7,954 nt of DNA from CAZMCH01 sp964564735 (GTDB lineage Bacteria > Poribacteria > DTPJ01): contig CAZMCH010000140.1 in the NCBI GenBank assembly GCA_964564735.1, forward strand, positions 1 to 7,954, written 5' to 3'. The position numbers were made by a program, and so were the translations under genes. Position 1 is the first letter of the stretch; each line of letters starts with the position of its first letter. The notes beneath the pieces are model-generated. The model had not been told where the DNA came from and ran no database searches. It saw only the letters and a program-made list of their open reading frames with translations. Of this stretch, positions 1 to 6,520 are shown piece after piece.

Positions 1-200
1 CACCTGATAATAAATATATCGCATTTGTCGCAAATGGAACGGTTTATATCAGAAATGCAGACGGAACAGGCGATCCTATTGAAATCGGTAAAGGATTAGA
101 ACCAAAATGGTCACCAGATGGGACAAAGATGGCTTATGTCGCTTTTGAGTCAAACAAATATACTATGAAAATAATTGATCTGCCAGAGAATCTTAAATAA
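1..200 (+). CDS. PD40/TolB-like beta-propeller protein, 3' end only
   Basis: The 5' end lies outside the window; the frame read from base 3 is open to TAA at 198-200 and gives the last 65 residues. Seen: a short strand-rich repeat (YIAFVANGTVYIRNADGTG) followed by the motif PKWSPDGTKMAYVA, the signature of a PD40 (WD40-like) blade as found in TolB and in many secreted or periplasmic propellers. The protein ends in a final strand, MKIIDLPENLK. Known of the family: such propellers bind proteins or sugars, usually outside the cytoplasm. The N-terminal part that would show a signal peptide or enzyme domain is missing, so the specific function and any tie to TolB itself are unknown. The next gene is convergent, 121 bases away. 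Confidence 0.85.
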   Translation, partial: PDNKYIAFVANGTVYIRNADGTGDPIEIGKGLEPKWSPDGTKMAYVAFESNKYTMKIIDLPENLK

Positions 201-321
201 TTGTGTATTAATGTAGGGTTAACCAGATTTATTATTGTCCTTCTATACATTAAAGTCTTCATTTCCCAAAGGGAGATTTAGAGGGATTTTAGAGCAATAA
301 TGGAACACCATGTCCATCTTT

Positions 322-1302
322 TTATAGAAATGGTTCAAGCGGATAACTCCCATATTCTACAACAGCATTATAAACAGCATCAATATGCTCTTTTGGAAAA
401 GGCATCCCTTGATCAGATGAACAGAAATAGCCACCTTTTTGCCCTAACTGCCACATACGCCTACGAACTTCCTCAACTATCTTTTCAACGGGACCATCCA
501 TAATCACTGCCGAACTAACTCCACCCTGCAATGTCATGCGTCCATTTGTAATATTGCGTATATGGTCAAGATTATTCGCTGTTGCCTGTATCGGATTCAG
601 CACGTCAACACCCAACTCCATAAATGTCTCAATGACAGACTCAATATTTCCGCATGAATGAAATCCGATTAGGACGTTTCTTTCTTTATAAAAATTGAAA
701 AGTCTCTTATATTCTGGAACTAGAAAATCATTAAGCACCTTCGGACCCAACAAAGCCCCTATCTGCGTCCCAAGATCATCACCAAGACTAGCAAATTCTA
801 TCCCTAGCTTGATATAATGCTGTGCGATACCCATTTGAAAATCCATTATTCTATGCAGGACATCTCTTGCAAATTCTGGATCAGTAAGGAAATACATGCT
901 CATATTTTCCATACCAACAAGCATATAGGCTTTTTCCCAAAGCGTATCTCTATGACTGCCACCAAGAAAAGCATCTCCACCCTTAAAATTTTCAAACATA
1001 TCATATATCTTTTTACAGATGCGCTCATCATTGGGATTAGGAAATTTATAGCCTTTTAGGTTTTTTATATCTGAAAGCGGACAGCCTTTCGGCAATCCCA
1101 TAACGCCATCATGTATCTTGTGCCATTCAGTTCCCCATATATCAAGCCAAGTTGTCCCAACTGGGCTACCATCACCGCCATTGCTATCAAAGCCTTCGTG
1201 ATTACAGCCATGATAGCATAATGTATAAACAGGAGGACCTGCAGTTATTCTCTCTGGATTATCAAATTTAATTATTCTCAATGCGTTTTCTTTTGCGTTC
1301 AC
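322..1302 (-). CDS. URO-D-family (MtaA/CmuA-like) zinc protein, 326 aa
   Basis: This is a member of the uroporphyrinogen-decarboxylase superfamily, on the methyltransferase-like side rather than HemE. The N-terminal RPPxWxMRQAGRY motif of true HemE is absent. The zinc-site pattern of corrinoid/CoM methyltransferases is visible: FHSCGN (H215-x-C217) followed by DVLNPIQ (234-239), and a third Cys in GYFCSSDQGMPF (C294). In MtaA/CmuA-type enzymes such a His/Cys site activates a thiol for methyl transfer from a corrinoid; here the substrate is unknown and no corrinoid protein lies nearby. The length is normal for the superfamily. The start is GTG at 1300-1302, chosen because the Shine-Dalgarno-like AAAGAGGT sits 6 bases upstream and the residues after it (MNAKENALRIIKFDNPERI) match the usual family opening. 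It is transcribed alone and divergent from the Omp85 gene, from a shared promoter region. Confidence 0.88.
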   Translation of the reverse strand: MNAKENALRIIKFDNPERITAGPPVYTLCYHGCNHEGFDSNGGDGSPVGTTWLDIWGTEWHKIHDGVMGLPKGCPLSDIKNLKGYKFPNPNDERICKKIYDMFENFKGGDAFLGGSHRDTLWEKAYMLVGMENMSMYFLTDPEFARDVLHRIMDFQMGIAQHYIKLGIEFASLGDDLGTQIGALLGPKVLNDFLVPEYKRLFNFYKERNVLIGFHSCGNIESVIETFMELGVDVLNPIQATANNLDHIRNITNGRMTLQGGVSSAVIMDGPVEKIVEEVRRRMWQLGQKGGYFCSSDQGMPFPKEHIDAVYNAVVEYGSYPLEPFL

Positions 1303-1372
1303 TTTTTTACCTCTTTTTGTTTATGAACCTAGAAGCCTTCCTTTCCGTAGAGGCTTATTGCTGATATGCCCT

Positions 1373-1401
1373 TTGGATACTTAAGGGGATTTTCTTATAA
1401 T
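1373..1401 (+). promoter_or_regulatory. Sigma70-type promoter of the Omp85 gene
   Basis: TTGGAT (1373-1378), a 17-base spacer and a perfect TATAAT (1396-1401) point rightwards. Transcription would start near 1408, about 80 bases before the ATG at 1489. The -35 is weak (3/6) and the -10 is perfect. A second TATAAT lies at 1414-1419 on the same strand. Confidence 0.55.
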
Positions 1402-1418
1402 AAATTAATTTATTATAA
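1395..1418. repeat. Perfect 24-bp AT-only palindrome in the divergent promoter
   Basis: The half-site TTATAATAAATT (1395-1406) is followed directly by its exact reverse complement (1407-1418). The symmetry places a -10 hexamer on each strand, so it may simply create a bidirectional promoter. It could also be a regulator site. No loop separates the halves, so it is not a terminator. Confidence 0.6.
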
Positions 1419-1440
1419 TAGCTTTATGTAATTGATTCAA
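1412..1440 (-). promoter_or_regulatory. Sigma70-type promoter of the URO-D-family gene
   Basis: On the minus strand, TTGAAT (1440-1435) is separated by exactly 17 bases from a perfect TATAAT (1417-1412). Transcription would start near 1405, giving a leader of about 100 bases before the GTG at 1302. It overlaps the opposite-strand promoter at 1373-1401. Confidence 0.6.
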
Positions 1441-1488
1441 CAATTATCTGATCTTGTAAAAAAGCCTACAAATGCTATAATTATAGAT

Positions 1489-3240
1489 ATGAAGAAATTT
1501 ATTATATATCTAAACATCCTTAATATTATATCTATATTATTCCTTGCTCAAATATGCCTTTGTCAACAAACAAATGCAGATCAAGCATTTTACATATCAA
1601 AACTAAATATCACTGGTAATAAAGCTATAAGTAGCAAAAAAGTAATAGAAATTCTCAATATCAATCATAGACAAAGATTTGAGCCTGTAATCATTGAAAA
1701 TTCAATTCTTGATTTGCTAAATACCTATAAAAAGATAGGCTATATGTTTACAAAGGTTACATGGGATCATACTATCGAGAAAAGAAATACAGTTATTATA
1801 AATATTGCTATCCAAGAGGGAGAGAAGGTCTTCATGGGGAACATTGATTTTGTATATACTGGGGATCAACCTCTTAAACAATCGATCATAAGAAAATTGA
1901 ATATCCAAAAAAGTCAATATTTTGATGAATCTATTCTTGAGAAAGACATATATCAAATACTGAATTTATATGGTGAAAAAGGCTATCCTTTAGCGAGTGT
2001 GTCACCAGAGATCAATATAGAAAATGGAAAGATAAATCTGATTTTAAGGGTAGATTCAGGCATAAAAACGAAAATTGGGGAAATCAAAATAGAAGGATTG
2101 AAAAAAACAAAGAAAAACATCATACTAAGGGAATTACCTATTCGCTCAGGTGATATTTTTGATCAAAAAAAAGTTGATGAAACCGAAAGGCTATTAAATA
2201 ATATGGGATATTTTCAAAACGTTTATCCCATATCATTCTCAAATATAGATGATGAAAATTTAATGCTATATATAAGTGTTACAGAAGGTCCAACAGGCAG
2301 AATCAATGGTTTAATTGGATATAATCCATCTGATAATGAAAATGAAAGCAAGTTGATTGGTATGGTTGACGGTAATGAAACAAATCTTTTTGGAACTGCT
2401 AGAAAGATAAAGATTTCAGGCAGACGAGGTTTTGTAAATTCTTATGAATTCGCATTTGTTGAGCCTTGGATAGTAGACAAACCTATCGATCTGGGAATAC
2501 ATTTTCAGGCAATTGATCGTTCTGAAATTCAAATTAGACAGAAACTAATAGAAAGAGAAGCAGGGCTAAGTGGAACTATGCGAATAGGTAGCCATGATCA
2601 AATCTATGTTATAGGAAAATATAAGCGTATAAATTCGTCAGAGCTTTCAGAGGAATTGTTTGAAATACCAGACACAAAAATACCAAATGAGGAACTTGCA
2701 AATGGTCGCAAATATAGCATTGGTATAGGTTCACGCTTTGACAACAGAGATTACTTTAATAATCCGACAAAGGGTCGTTTTACTGATGCAGTTCTTGAGT
2801 TATCTCTTGGGGATTTCAGGCTAATAAGATTCTGGTTTGACATAAATTTCTATTTCAAAACATTAGAACAGCAAGTTTTGGCTTTAGGTATTCATGCAGG
2901 ACGAATTTGGGGTGATAGTATACCAATAACTGAATTATTTTATCTTGGGGGTGCAAATTCCTTGAGGGGTTATCGAGAAGACCAATTCAGAGGATATGAA
3001 AGGCAATTTGGCAATATTGAATATAGATTCTTGACGGGCAGAAATTCCCATTTTTTTATATTTCTTGATGGTGGTCGAGTATACACCAGAGATAAAGAGT
3101 CTGGTAAAATAAAACTTGGATATGGTGCTGGCATGCGTCTGGAGTCTGTTAATGGAACTTTAAGTGTTGATTATGGACTGGCAAAAGGAGATTCAATTTT
3201 AAAGGGTAAAATCCATGTAAGTCTTGGTGCAGTATTCTAA
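1489..3240 (+). CDS. Omp85/BamA-TamA superfamily outer-membrane protein, 583 aa
   Basis: This is a beta-barrel assembly or translocation protein of the outer membrane. From ATG 1489 there is a signal peptide (MKKF, then a hydrophobic stretch to about residue 25), three POTRA domains at roughly 34-114, 115-194 and 195-270, and a C-terminal 16-strand-type barrel from about 271 to 583. The barrel holds the Omp85 loop-6 motif GGANSLRGY (Arg at about 493), and the chain ends in Phe (SLGAVF), as outer-membrane proteins do. BamA usually has five POTRAs and about 800 residues; three POTRAs and about 580 residues resemble TamA or short BamA-like proteins, so I give no symbol. An in-frame TTG at 1432 would add 19 residues before the signal peptide and has no Shine-Dalgarno, so I prefer the ATG, although that also lacks a clear Shine-Dalgarno. 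The gene is monocistronic and convergent with mnmA, with no terminator visible in the 9-base gap. Confidence 0.93.
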   Translation: MKKFIIYLNILNIISILFLAQICLCQQTNADQAFYISKLNITGNKAISSKKVIEILNINHRQRFEPVIIENSILDLLNTYKKIGYMFTKVTWDHTIEKRNTVIINIAIQEGEKVFMGNIDFVYTGDQPLKQSIIRKLNIQKSQYFDESILEKDIYQILNLYGEKGYPLASVSPEINIENGKINLILRVDSGIKTKIGEIKIEGLKKTKKNIILRELPIRSGDIFDQKKVDETERLLNNMGYFQNVYPISFSNIDDENLMLYISVTEGPTGRINGLIGYNPSDNENESKLIGMVDGNETNLFGTARKIKISGRRGFVNSYEFAFVEPWIVDKPIDLGIHFQAIDRSEIQIRQKLIEREAGLSGTMRIGSHDQIYVIGKYKRINSSELSEELFEIPDTKIPNEELANGRKYSIGIGSRFDNRDYFNNPTKGRFTDAVLELSLGDFRLIRFWFDINFYFKTLEQQVLALGIHAGRIWGDSIPITELFYLGGANSLRGYREDQFRGYERQFGNIEYRFLTGRNSHFFIFLDGGRVYTRDKESGKIKLGYGAGMRLESVNGTLSVDYGLAKGDSILKGKIHVSLGAVF

Positions 3241-3249
3241 GAGATATGA

Positions 3250-4329
3250 TTAATTTTCTATCCATCCCCCACCAATGACTATATCGTCATCATATAAAAC
3301 AACCGCCTGACCGGGAGTTATAGACATACAAGGATGATCAAAAACTACCTCGAATCTGTCATTTGAAATAGGATGGACAGTTCCTGAATTACCTTTATCA
3401 TTATATCTAATCTTTGCGGTGACTTTCATAGGCTTCGTTAATCTGTCAATGCTTATAAAGTTTGCACCCGATGCGGTCAATCTATCAGCAAGTAGATCAT
3501 CTTTTGAGCCAACCGTGATTGAGTTTTCAGAAGCGTTAATTTGAATGACATACATTGTCTTTCCAAAATTCCCACCTAAACCTTTTCTTTGACCTATTGT
3601 GTAAAATTGTATCCCTTTATGTTCACCAACTATGTTTCCAGAAATATCTAATATGGGACCAGGTTGAATCTTTTTGGATATTCGTTCACGAATAAACCTA
3701 TTATAATCATTATCAGATATGAAACATAGCTCTTGGCTTTCTGGACGTTCAGCGACTTTAAGCAATTTTTGCTTTGCGATTTCTCTTACTTGCTCCTTTG
3801 TATATTCCCCCAATGGAAATAAAGCATGTTTTAATTGTTCCTGTGTTAACGAAAAGAGTGCATAGGATTGATCTTTGCGAGTATCCAAGCCTTTTCGGAT
3901 GATATAGCGACTTGTATCAGAATCCTGTGATAATCTGACATAATGTCCTGTTGCGACATATTGCGCACCAAGTTCAGAAGTAAGTTGCAATAGCTTGCCA
4001 AATTTTAATTTTTGATTACAGATGATACAGGGATTAGGCGTTCTTCCACAGGAATATTCCTCGCAAAAATAATCAACGATTTCTTCTTTGAAGATGGCTT
4101 CATAATTGACCACATAAAATGGAATATTTAGCTGATTGGCAACTCTGCGCGCATCTTCAACAGATTCTAAAGAACAGCATTGTTTTGCTGATTCATTTTC
4201 AGATGTATTATACGTTCCTAGACGCATAGTTACACCTATAACGTCATATCCTTTTTCTGTTAAAAGAGACGCTGTTACAGAGCTATCAACCCCCCCGCTC
4301 ATTGCTACAACTATTTTAATATTATCCAT
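3250..4329 (-). CDS. mnmA: tRNA-specific 2-thiouridylase MnmA (TrmU), 359 aa
   Basis: This cytoplasmic enzyme makes 2-thiouridine at wobble U34 of the Lys, Glu and Gln tRNAs, using ATP and sulfur relayed from a cysteine desulfurase. Seen: the ATP PP-loop SGGVDSS (11-17); GRTPNPCIICN (95-105), where C104 aligns with the catalytic Cys of the family; ATGHYVR (126-132); RKDQSYAL (151-158); and ESQELCFI (197-204), whose C202 matches the second catalytic (persulfide-carrying) Cys. The central QFYTIGQRKGLG and the C-terminal GQAVVLYDDDIVIGGGWI are also typical. The length is normal and the frame is intact. C101 makes a CxxC with C104, giving a three-Cys set (101, 104, 202); some relatives with such a set bind an Fe-S cluster. 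The ATG has a poor Shine-Dalgarno but is the only start that gives the family N-terminus. Its own promoter lies at 4427-4455. Confidence 0.97.
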   Translation of the reverse strand: MDNIKIVVAMSGGVDSSVTASLLTEKGYDVIGVTMRLGTYNTSENESAKQCCSLESVEDARRVANQLNIPFYVVNYEAIFKEEIVDYFCEEYSCGRTPNPCIICNQKLKFGKLLQLTSELGAQYVATGHYVRLSQDSDTSRYIIRKGLDTRKDQSYALFSLTQEQLKHALFPLGEYTKEQVREIAKQKLLKVAERPESQELCFISDNDYNRFIRERISKKIQPGPILDISGNIVGEHKGIQFYTIGQRKGLGGNFGKTMYVIQINASENSITVGSKDDLLADRLTASGANFISIDRLTKPMKVTAKIRYNDKGNSGTVHPISNDRFEVVFDHPCMSITPGQAVVLYDDDIVIGGGWIEN

Positions 4330-4426
4330 TGTATATTATTTGTAAACAAGCCTTTTAATTTGATGATGAAAAACAAAGCCAAAATGTATAGTCATAGATA
4401 AAAATAGGTTAATTGCTATTGAAAAT

Positions 4427-4455
4427 ATTATAGCAGATGATTATTTATTTCACAA
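4427..4455 (-). promoter_or_regulatory. Promoter of mnmA with extended -10
   Basis: On the minus strand, TTGTGA (4455-4450), a 17-base spacer and a perfect TATAAT (4432-4427), with TGC directly before it (extended -10, TGnTATAAT). The start would be near 4420, leaving a leader of about 90 bases before the mnmA ATG. I saw no riboswitch-like fold in that leader. Confidence 0.6.
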
Positions 4456-4544
4456 TAATATTGGCTGAAGATCAGACATAAGTTAGGACATTACCCTAAG
4501 ATTACTCTTATAAAAATATGATATGCATTATCTTTATCAAAGCA

Positions 4545-4575
4545 TTGACCTGTAAATATTTTGATGTTATATAAT
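4545..4575 (+). promoter_or_regulatory. Possible rightward promoter inside element 1
   Basis: TTGACC (4545-4550) precedes TATATA (4568-4573, spacing 17) and the overlapping TATAAT (4570-4575, spacing 19). It points at the small ORF at 4653-4817. The region is AT-rich, so a chance match is quite possible. Confidence 0.35.
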
Positions 4576-4601
4576 GTAATTACATTCTTGTTTATGACTA
4601 T

Positions 4602-4648
4602 ACCCTCCTATGATTTTTTCTATAATTTAATATTTTATCATAGAGGGT
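4602..4648 (+). other. Hairpin that could cover a ribosome-binding site
   Basis: ACCCTC-C-TATGAT (4602-4614) pairs with ATCATAGAGGGT (4637-4648): 12 base pairs with one bulged C and a 22-base loop. The 3' arm contains AGAGGG (4642-4647), the only Shine-Dalgarno-like sequence ahead of the small ORF, so the fold would hide it. It is also part of the inverted-repeat architecture of element 1. Confidence 0.4.
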
Positions 4649-4652
4649 TTAT

Positions 4653-4817
4653 TTGTCCGAACTCATGTCTGAACTTCAGTTAGTTAAAAAGATGGATTTT
4701 TCTATTGATAGATATTTTGGATTGATGTATAAAAAATGGAGTGAAAATAATAGAAAAAAAGAGCAATTACAGGAAATAAAAAAGGTTCTCAAAGCATCAA
4801 GCCTTGAGAACCTTTGA
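4653..4817 (+). CDS. Possible small protein of 50-54 aa, unrecognised
   Basis: An open frame runs from TTG 4653 (or ATG 4665) to TGA 4815-4817. AGAGGG sits 5 bases before the TTG. The product has no recognisable domain: it opens with LSELMSELQLVKK and continues as a charged, probably helical Lys/Glu-rich chain with one Trp. Points for it: Shine-Dalgarno, possible promoter upstream, protein-like composition. Points against: it is short, its start lies in the right arm of element 1, and its last codons overlap the terminator stem of the opposite gene. It could be a real small gene, a transposase remnant or chance. Confidence 0.25.
   Translation: MSELMSELQLVKKMDFSIDRYFGLMYKKWSENNRKKEQLQEIKKVLKASSLENL
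4775..4815 (-). terminator. Strong intrinsic terminator of the TIGYWKTH gene
   Basis: A perfect 12-bp stem (AAAGGTTCTCAA at 4781-4792, TTGAGAACCTTT at 4804-4815) has an 11-base loop. On the minus strand the stem runs into TTTATTT, giving an uninterrupted TTTTTT with the stem end. It starts about 20 bases after the TAG at 4836-4838. In the rightward direction there is no T tract, so it works mainly leftwards. Confidence 0.85.
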
Positions 4818-4835
4818 AAATTAAGCTAAATAATT

Positions 4836-6128
4836 CTAATAGCCATTATTAAAATTATCTAGTGCTGACATCCAACCTAATACCATATTTTTATCAGCTT
4901 TGCTTAAGCTATTCCAGTATGTCCAATCTTTGTTAGCTAAGAAAGCATCTGCTGAAGCTATTACGCTGGCGACAGAAGCACCATTTACTCCATTTGCTAT
5001 ATTAAGTTTAGTAGCAAGTAATTGAGCATATAGCTTGGTAATACCATTTGATGGATGACCTAAATTCATGCTAAGTGCATTTACTGCCTCAGAAGCAGTA
5101 AGTATATCTATGCTCTTTAATCCACCTGCTGTTCCTAACCAGATTGGCAGATACTGGGTTACTCTATCGGCATTATTGCCTGTAAAGCCAGCATGAGTCT
5201 TCCAATATCCAATTGTTAGTGCATTATTTGGGCATGGAAGTGTATATATCTCAACCTCGGCTGATGCCTCATGGGTTGTCCCGCTATCGTCTTCAGTTAG
5301 AGTAGCTGTATTATCAAGATAATAATACGAATCACACATAGCTGAAACATTAGTGATCATTGCTGTATATGTTATTATAGTAGAATCACATACTGTCCAA
5401 GGTCCTGGCCATGGTTCTGGATAGTTTGGATCACCATATACAATTTCGAAACCTGTCGCAACATTACCCTCTGAATCAAATATCTGTGCGCTATCAACTA
5501 CTGTTGCACATTTGTCAGTCTCGACAAGAGTAGGTTCTGATGGCAAGCTAAAATCTGCTTTTGGTTCAGGACCCTTCTCCTCGCCAAGAGAACCCGAATG
5601 ATTTGTTATAGTAACTTTAACAGTATTTCTATATGTAGCACCTACAACAGGTGTGAATATTATCTCGTAAGGATACGTTTTTGTTTCCCCAGGTCCCAAC
5701 TGAACTGCTGGAAGAATAGTTTGTTTTGCACCGTCCAAAGGTTGAAATTGACCAGCGCCTGCTTTGTATTCAACTTGATCAACAAGTTTTAGATTTTCTG
5801 TTGTCCTATCTCCACCATTTGTAACGGTTATTTCGCCTCTCACACCGATTACTTCAGTTTCTGATACTTTTGTTTTTGTTATTGTAAGATTATAGTCAAC
5901 AAAACCAAAATCACCTTTCCCAAGTTCAAGGTATGTTGGATTTGCTGATTTTTCAATTGTCCAATCGTATTCAATATATTTTTCCCAGAAACCAGTTGCA
6001 GTTTTTTCAGCAGTAAGTGTTGTTCATGCTTGACCCTGAGCCAACGCTATACCTGATATAATTAAGGTTAATGACAAAACCAATAATAAAGCATAAATTT
6101 TTGCATAGTTAGAGTATAAACGTATCAT
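4836..6128 (-). CDS. Secreted TIGYWKTH-domain protein, interrupted by an in-frame TGA
   Basis: Reading from ATG 6128, the frame is open to TAG 4836-4838 (430 codons) except for one TGA at 6024-6026 (codon 35). The start is well supported: GGAAAGGGG lies 7 bases upstream, and a Sec signal peptide follows (MIRLYSNYAK, hydrophobic 11-29, cleavage near ALA-Q at 30). The TGA comes right after it (QGQA-stop-TTLTAEKTATGFWEK). Then come beta-sandwich-like repeats (VTNGG, LGPGETKTYPY) to about 300, four Cys (207, 247, 265, 299), and a C-terminal domain at 305-430 opening with TIGYWKTH. I recognise this domain from surface or secreted proteins of several phyla; its role is unknown. No sorting anchor is seen. 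The conventional downstream ORF begins at GTG 5843 (codon 96), but that has no Shine-Dalgarno and no signal peptide. Explanations: recent pseudogene, sequencing error or readthrough. Confidence 0.8.
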
Positions 6129-6167
6129 TTTGCTACCCCTTTCCGATAAAAAATATTTTCGCTTGCC
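6125..6167 (-). repeat. Translation-initiation block, copy A (real start)
   Basis: On the minus strand this holds GGCAAG, then GGAAAGGGGTAGCAAAATGA with the ATG at 6128 of the secreted-protein gene. The last 20 bases match copy B (6240-6278) except for one short replacement (A against CT on the plus strand). The purine-rich GGAAAGGGG acts as the ribosome-binding site. Confidence 0.6.
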
Positions 6168-6225
6168 CTTTTTAATGAAAATAATTATGAAATGATTCTT
6201 TTTGAATTGATTTGGTAAGATTTAT

Positions 6226-6243
6226 TTATGATGTGTCACTCAT
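6226..6243 (-). CDS. Five-codon leader ORF (MSDTS) in the mRNA leader
   Basis: ATG 6243-6241 is followed by AGT GAC ACA TCA and TAA at 6228-6226. It is preceded by the same Shine-Dalgarno block as the main gene (GGAAAGGGGAGAGCAAAATGA) and lies inside the transcript expected from the promoter at 6307-6335, ending about 100 bases before the main ATG. It could be a true upstream ORF or a by-product of duplication of the start region. No attenuator hairpin was found after it. Confidence 0.35.
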   Translation of the reverse strand: MSDTS

Positions 6244-6278
6244 TTTGCTCTCCCCTTTCCCCGCTAAATTTCCTTGCC
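6240..6278 (-). repeat. Translation-initiation block, copy B (leader ORF)
   Basis: Second copy of the start block, about 115 bases upstream of copy A. It also holds GGCAAG (6278-6273) followed by the GGAAAGGGG ribosome-binding site and ATGA. The stretch between GGCAAG and the ribosome-binding site differs in length and sequence from copy A, so only the two ends are conserved. Confidence 0.55.
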
Positions 6279-6306
6279 AAAAATTAGAAGCTAATAAGTT
6301 GGTCTA

Positions 6307-6335
6307 ATTATACAATTCCTAATAACATTTGTAAA
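6307..6335 (-). promoter_or_regulatory. Strong sigma70-type promoter of the secreted-protein gene
   Basis: On the minus strand, TTTACA (6335-6330, 5/6 match), a 17-base spacer and a perfect TATAAT (6312-6307). Transcription would begin near 6300, giving a leader of about 170 bases that contains both start blocks. Confidence 0.7.
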
Positions 6336-6520
6336 GGTTAAAATATTCCTGTAATTTTTATTTTTTTACAGAAAATTTTGTATTTTATTAAATCTTTACT
6401 AATCGTTATTATGTATAACTAATATTGTTAGTAATACCTAAATTATTTAATACCTCAATTAACATAACCAAGTGTTACTTTATTCCAAAAAAAATATTTT
6501 TTAAAAAATTTATTAGTTTG
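6336..6520. other. Gene-free AT-rich stretch with operator-like dyads
   Basis: No coding frame or RNA gene is apparent. About 100 bases upstream of the promoter there are three related half-sites: TTACTAA (6396-6402), ACTAA (6418-6422) and TTAGTAA (6428-6434). The last two form ACTAATATTGTTAGT. This could be an activator site but may be chance in AT-rich DNA. A 14-bp run AAAAAATATTTTTT follows near 6490. Confidence 0.3.

Larger units (their letters stand above)
4465..4679. mobile_element. MITE-like element 1 with 25-bp terminal inverted repeats
   Basis: Bases 4465-4489 are matched in inverted orientation by 4655-4679 at 22 of 25 positions. The arm is itself two loose 12-base units (GTCCGAACTCAT then GTCTGAACTTCA in the right copy). 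The 165-base interior has no transposase and contains a 14-bp palindrome (4573-4586) and an inner hairpin (4602-4648). No clear target-site duplication is seen. The arm core CGAACTCATGTC recurs as CGAACTCACGTC in the element at 6521-6766. Inferred: a non-autonomous transposable element. A long RNA hairpin is the alternative reading. Confidence 0.55.

Noticed and set aside
264..274. TCCC-AAA-GGGA hairpin as terminator of the URO-D gene
   Set aside because: A stem of only 4 bp with no T tract on the minus strand.
300..503. 67-codon plus-strand frame as a gene
   Set aside because: It lies antisense inside the URO-D-family gene, has no Shine-Dalgarno, and its product is not protein-like. Similar antisense frames inside the Omp85, mnmA and secreted-protein genes were dismissed for the same reason.
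1333..1356. AAGCCT/AGGCTT inverted repeat in the URO-D leader as a riboswitch
   Set aside because: A 6-bp stem with a 12-base loop and no conserved riboswitch core.
1432..1488. TTG 1432 as start of the Omp85 gene
   Set aside because: It would place 19 polar residues before the signal peptide and has no Shine-Dalgarno. ATG 1489 gives a normal N-terminus.
4573..4586. 14-bp palindrome AATGTAATTACATT as an operator
   Set aside because: It lies inside element 1 in AT-rich DNA, with no gene clearly depending on it. Chance or element structure is enough.
4836..5843. Start of the TIGYWKTH gene at GTG 5843
   Set aside because: The same frame continues upstream with family-like sequence to the signal peptide at 6128, and GTG 5843 has no Shine-Dalgarno. 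It is only the first start codon after the TGA.
6024..6026. TGA read as Trp or Gly (alternative genetic code)
   Set aside because: The other long genes contain no internal TGA and use TGG for Trp and GGN for Gly throughout, so a recoded TGA is not supported.
5980..6026. TGA as selenocysteine
   Set aside because: I found no convincing hairpin at bSECIS distance downstream, and the site is a linker after a signal peptide rather than a redox site.
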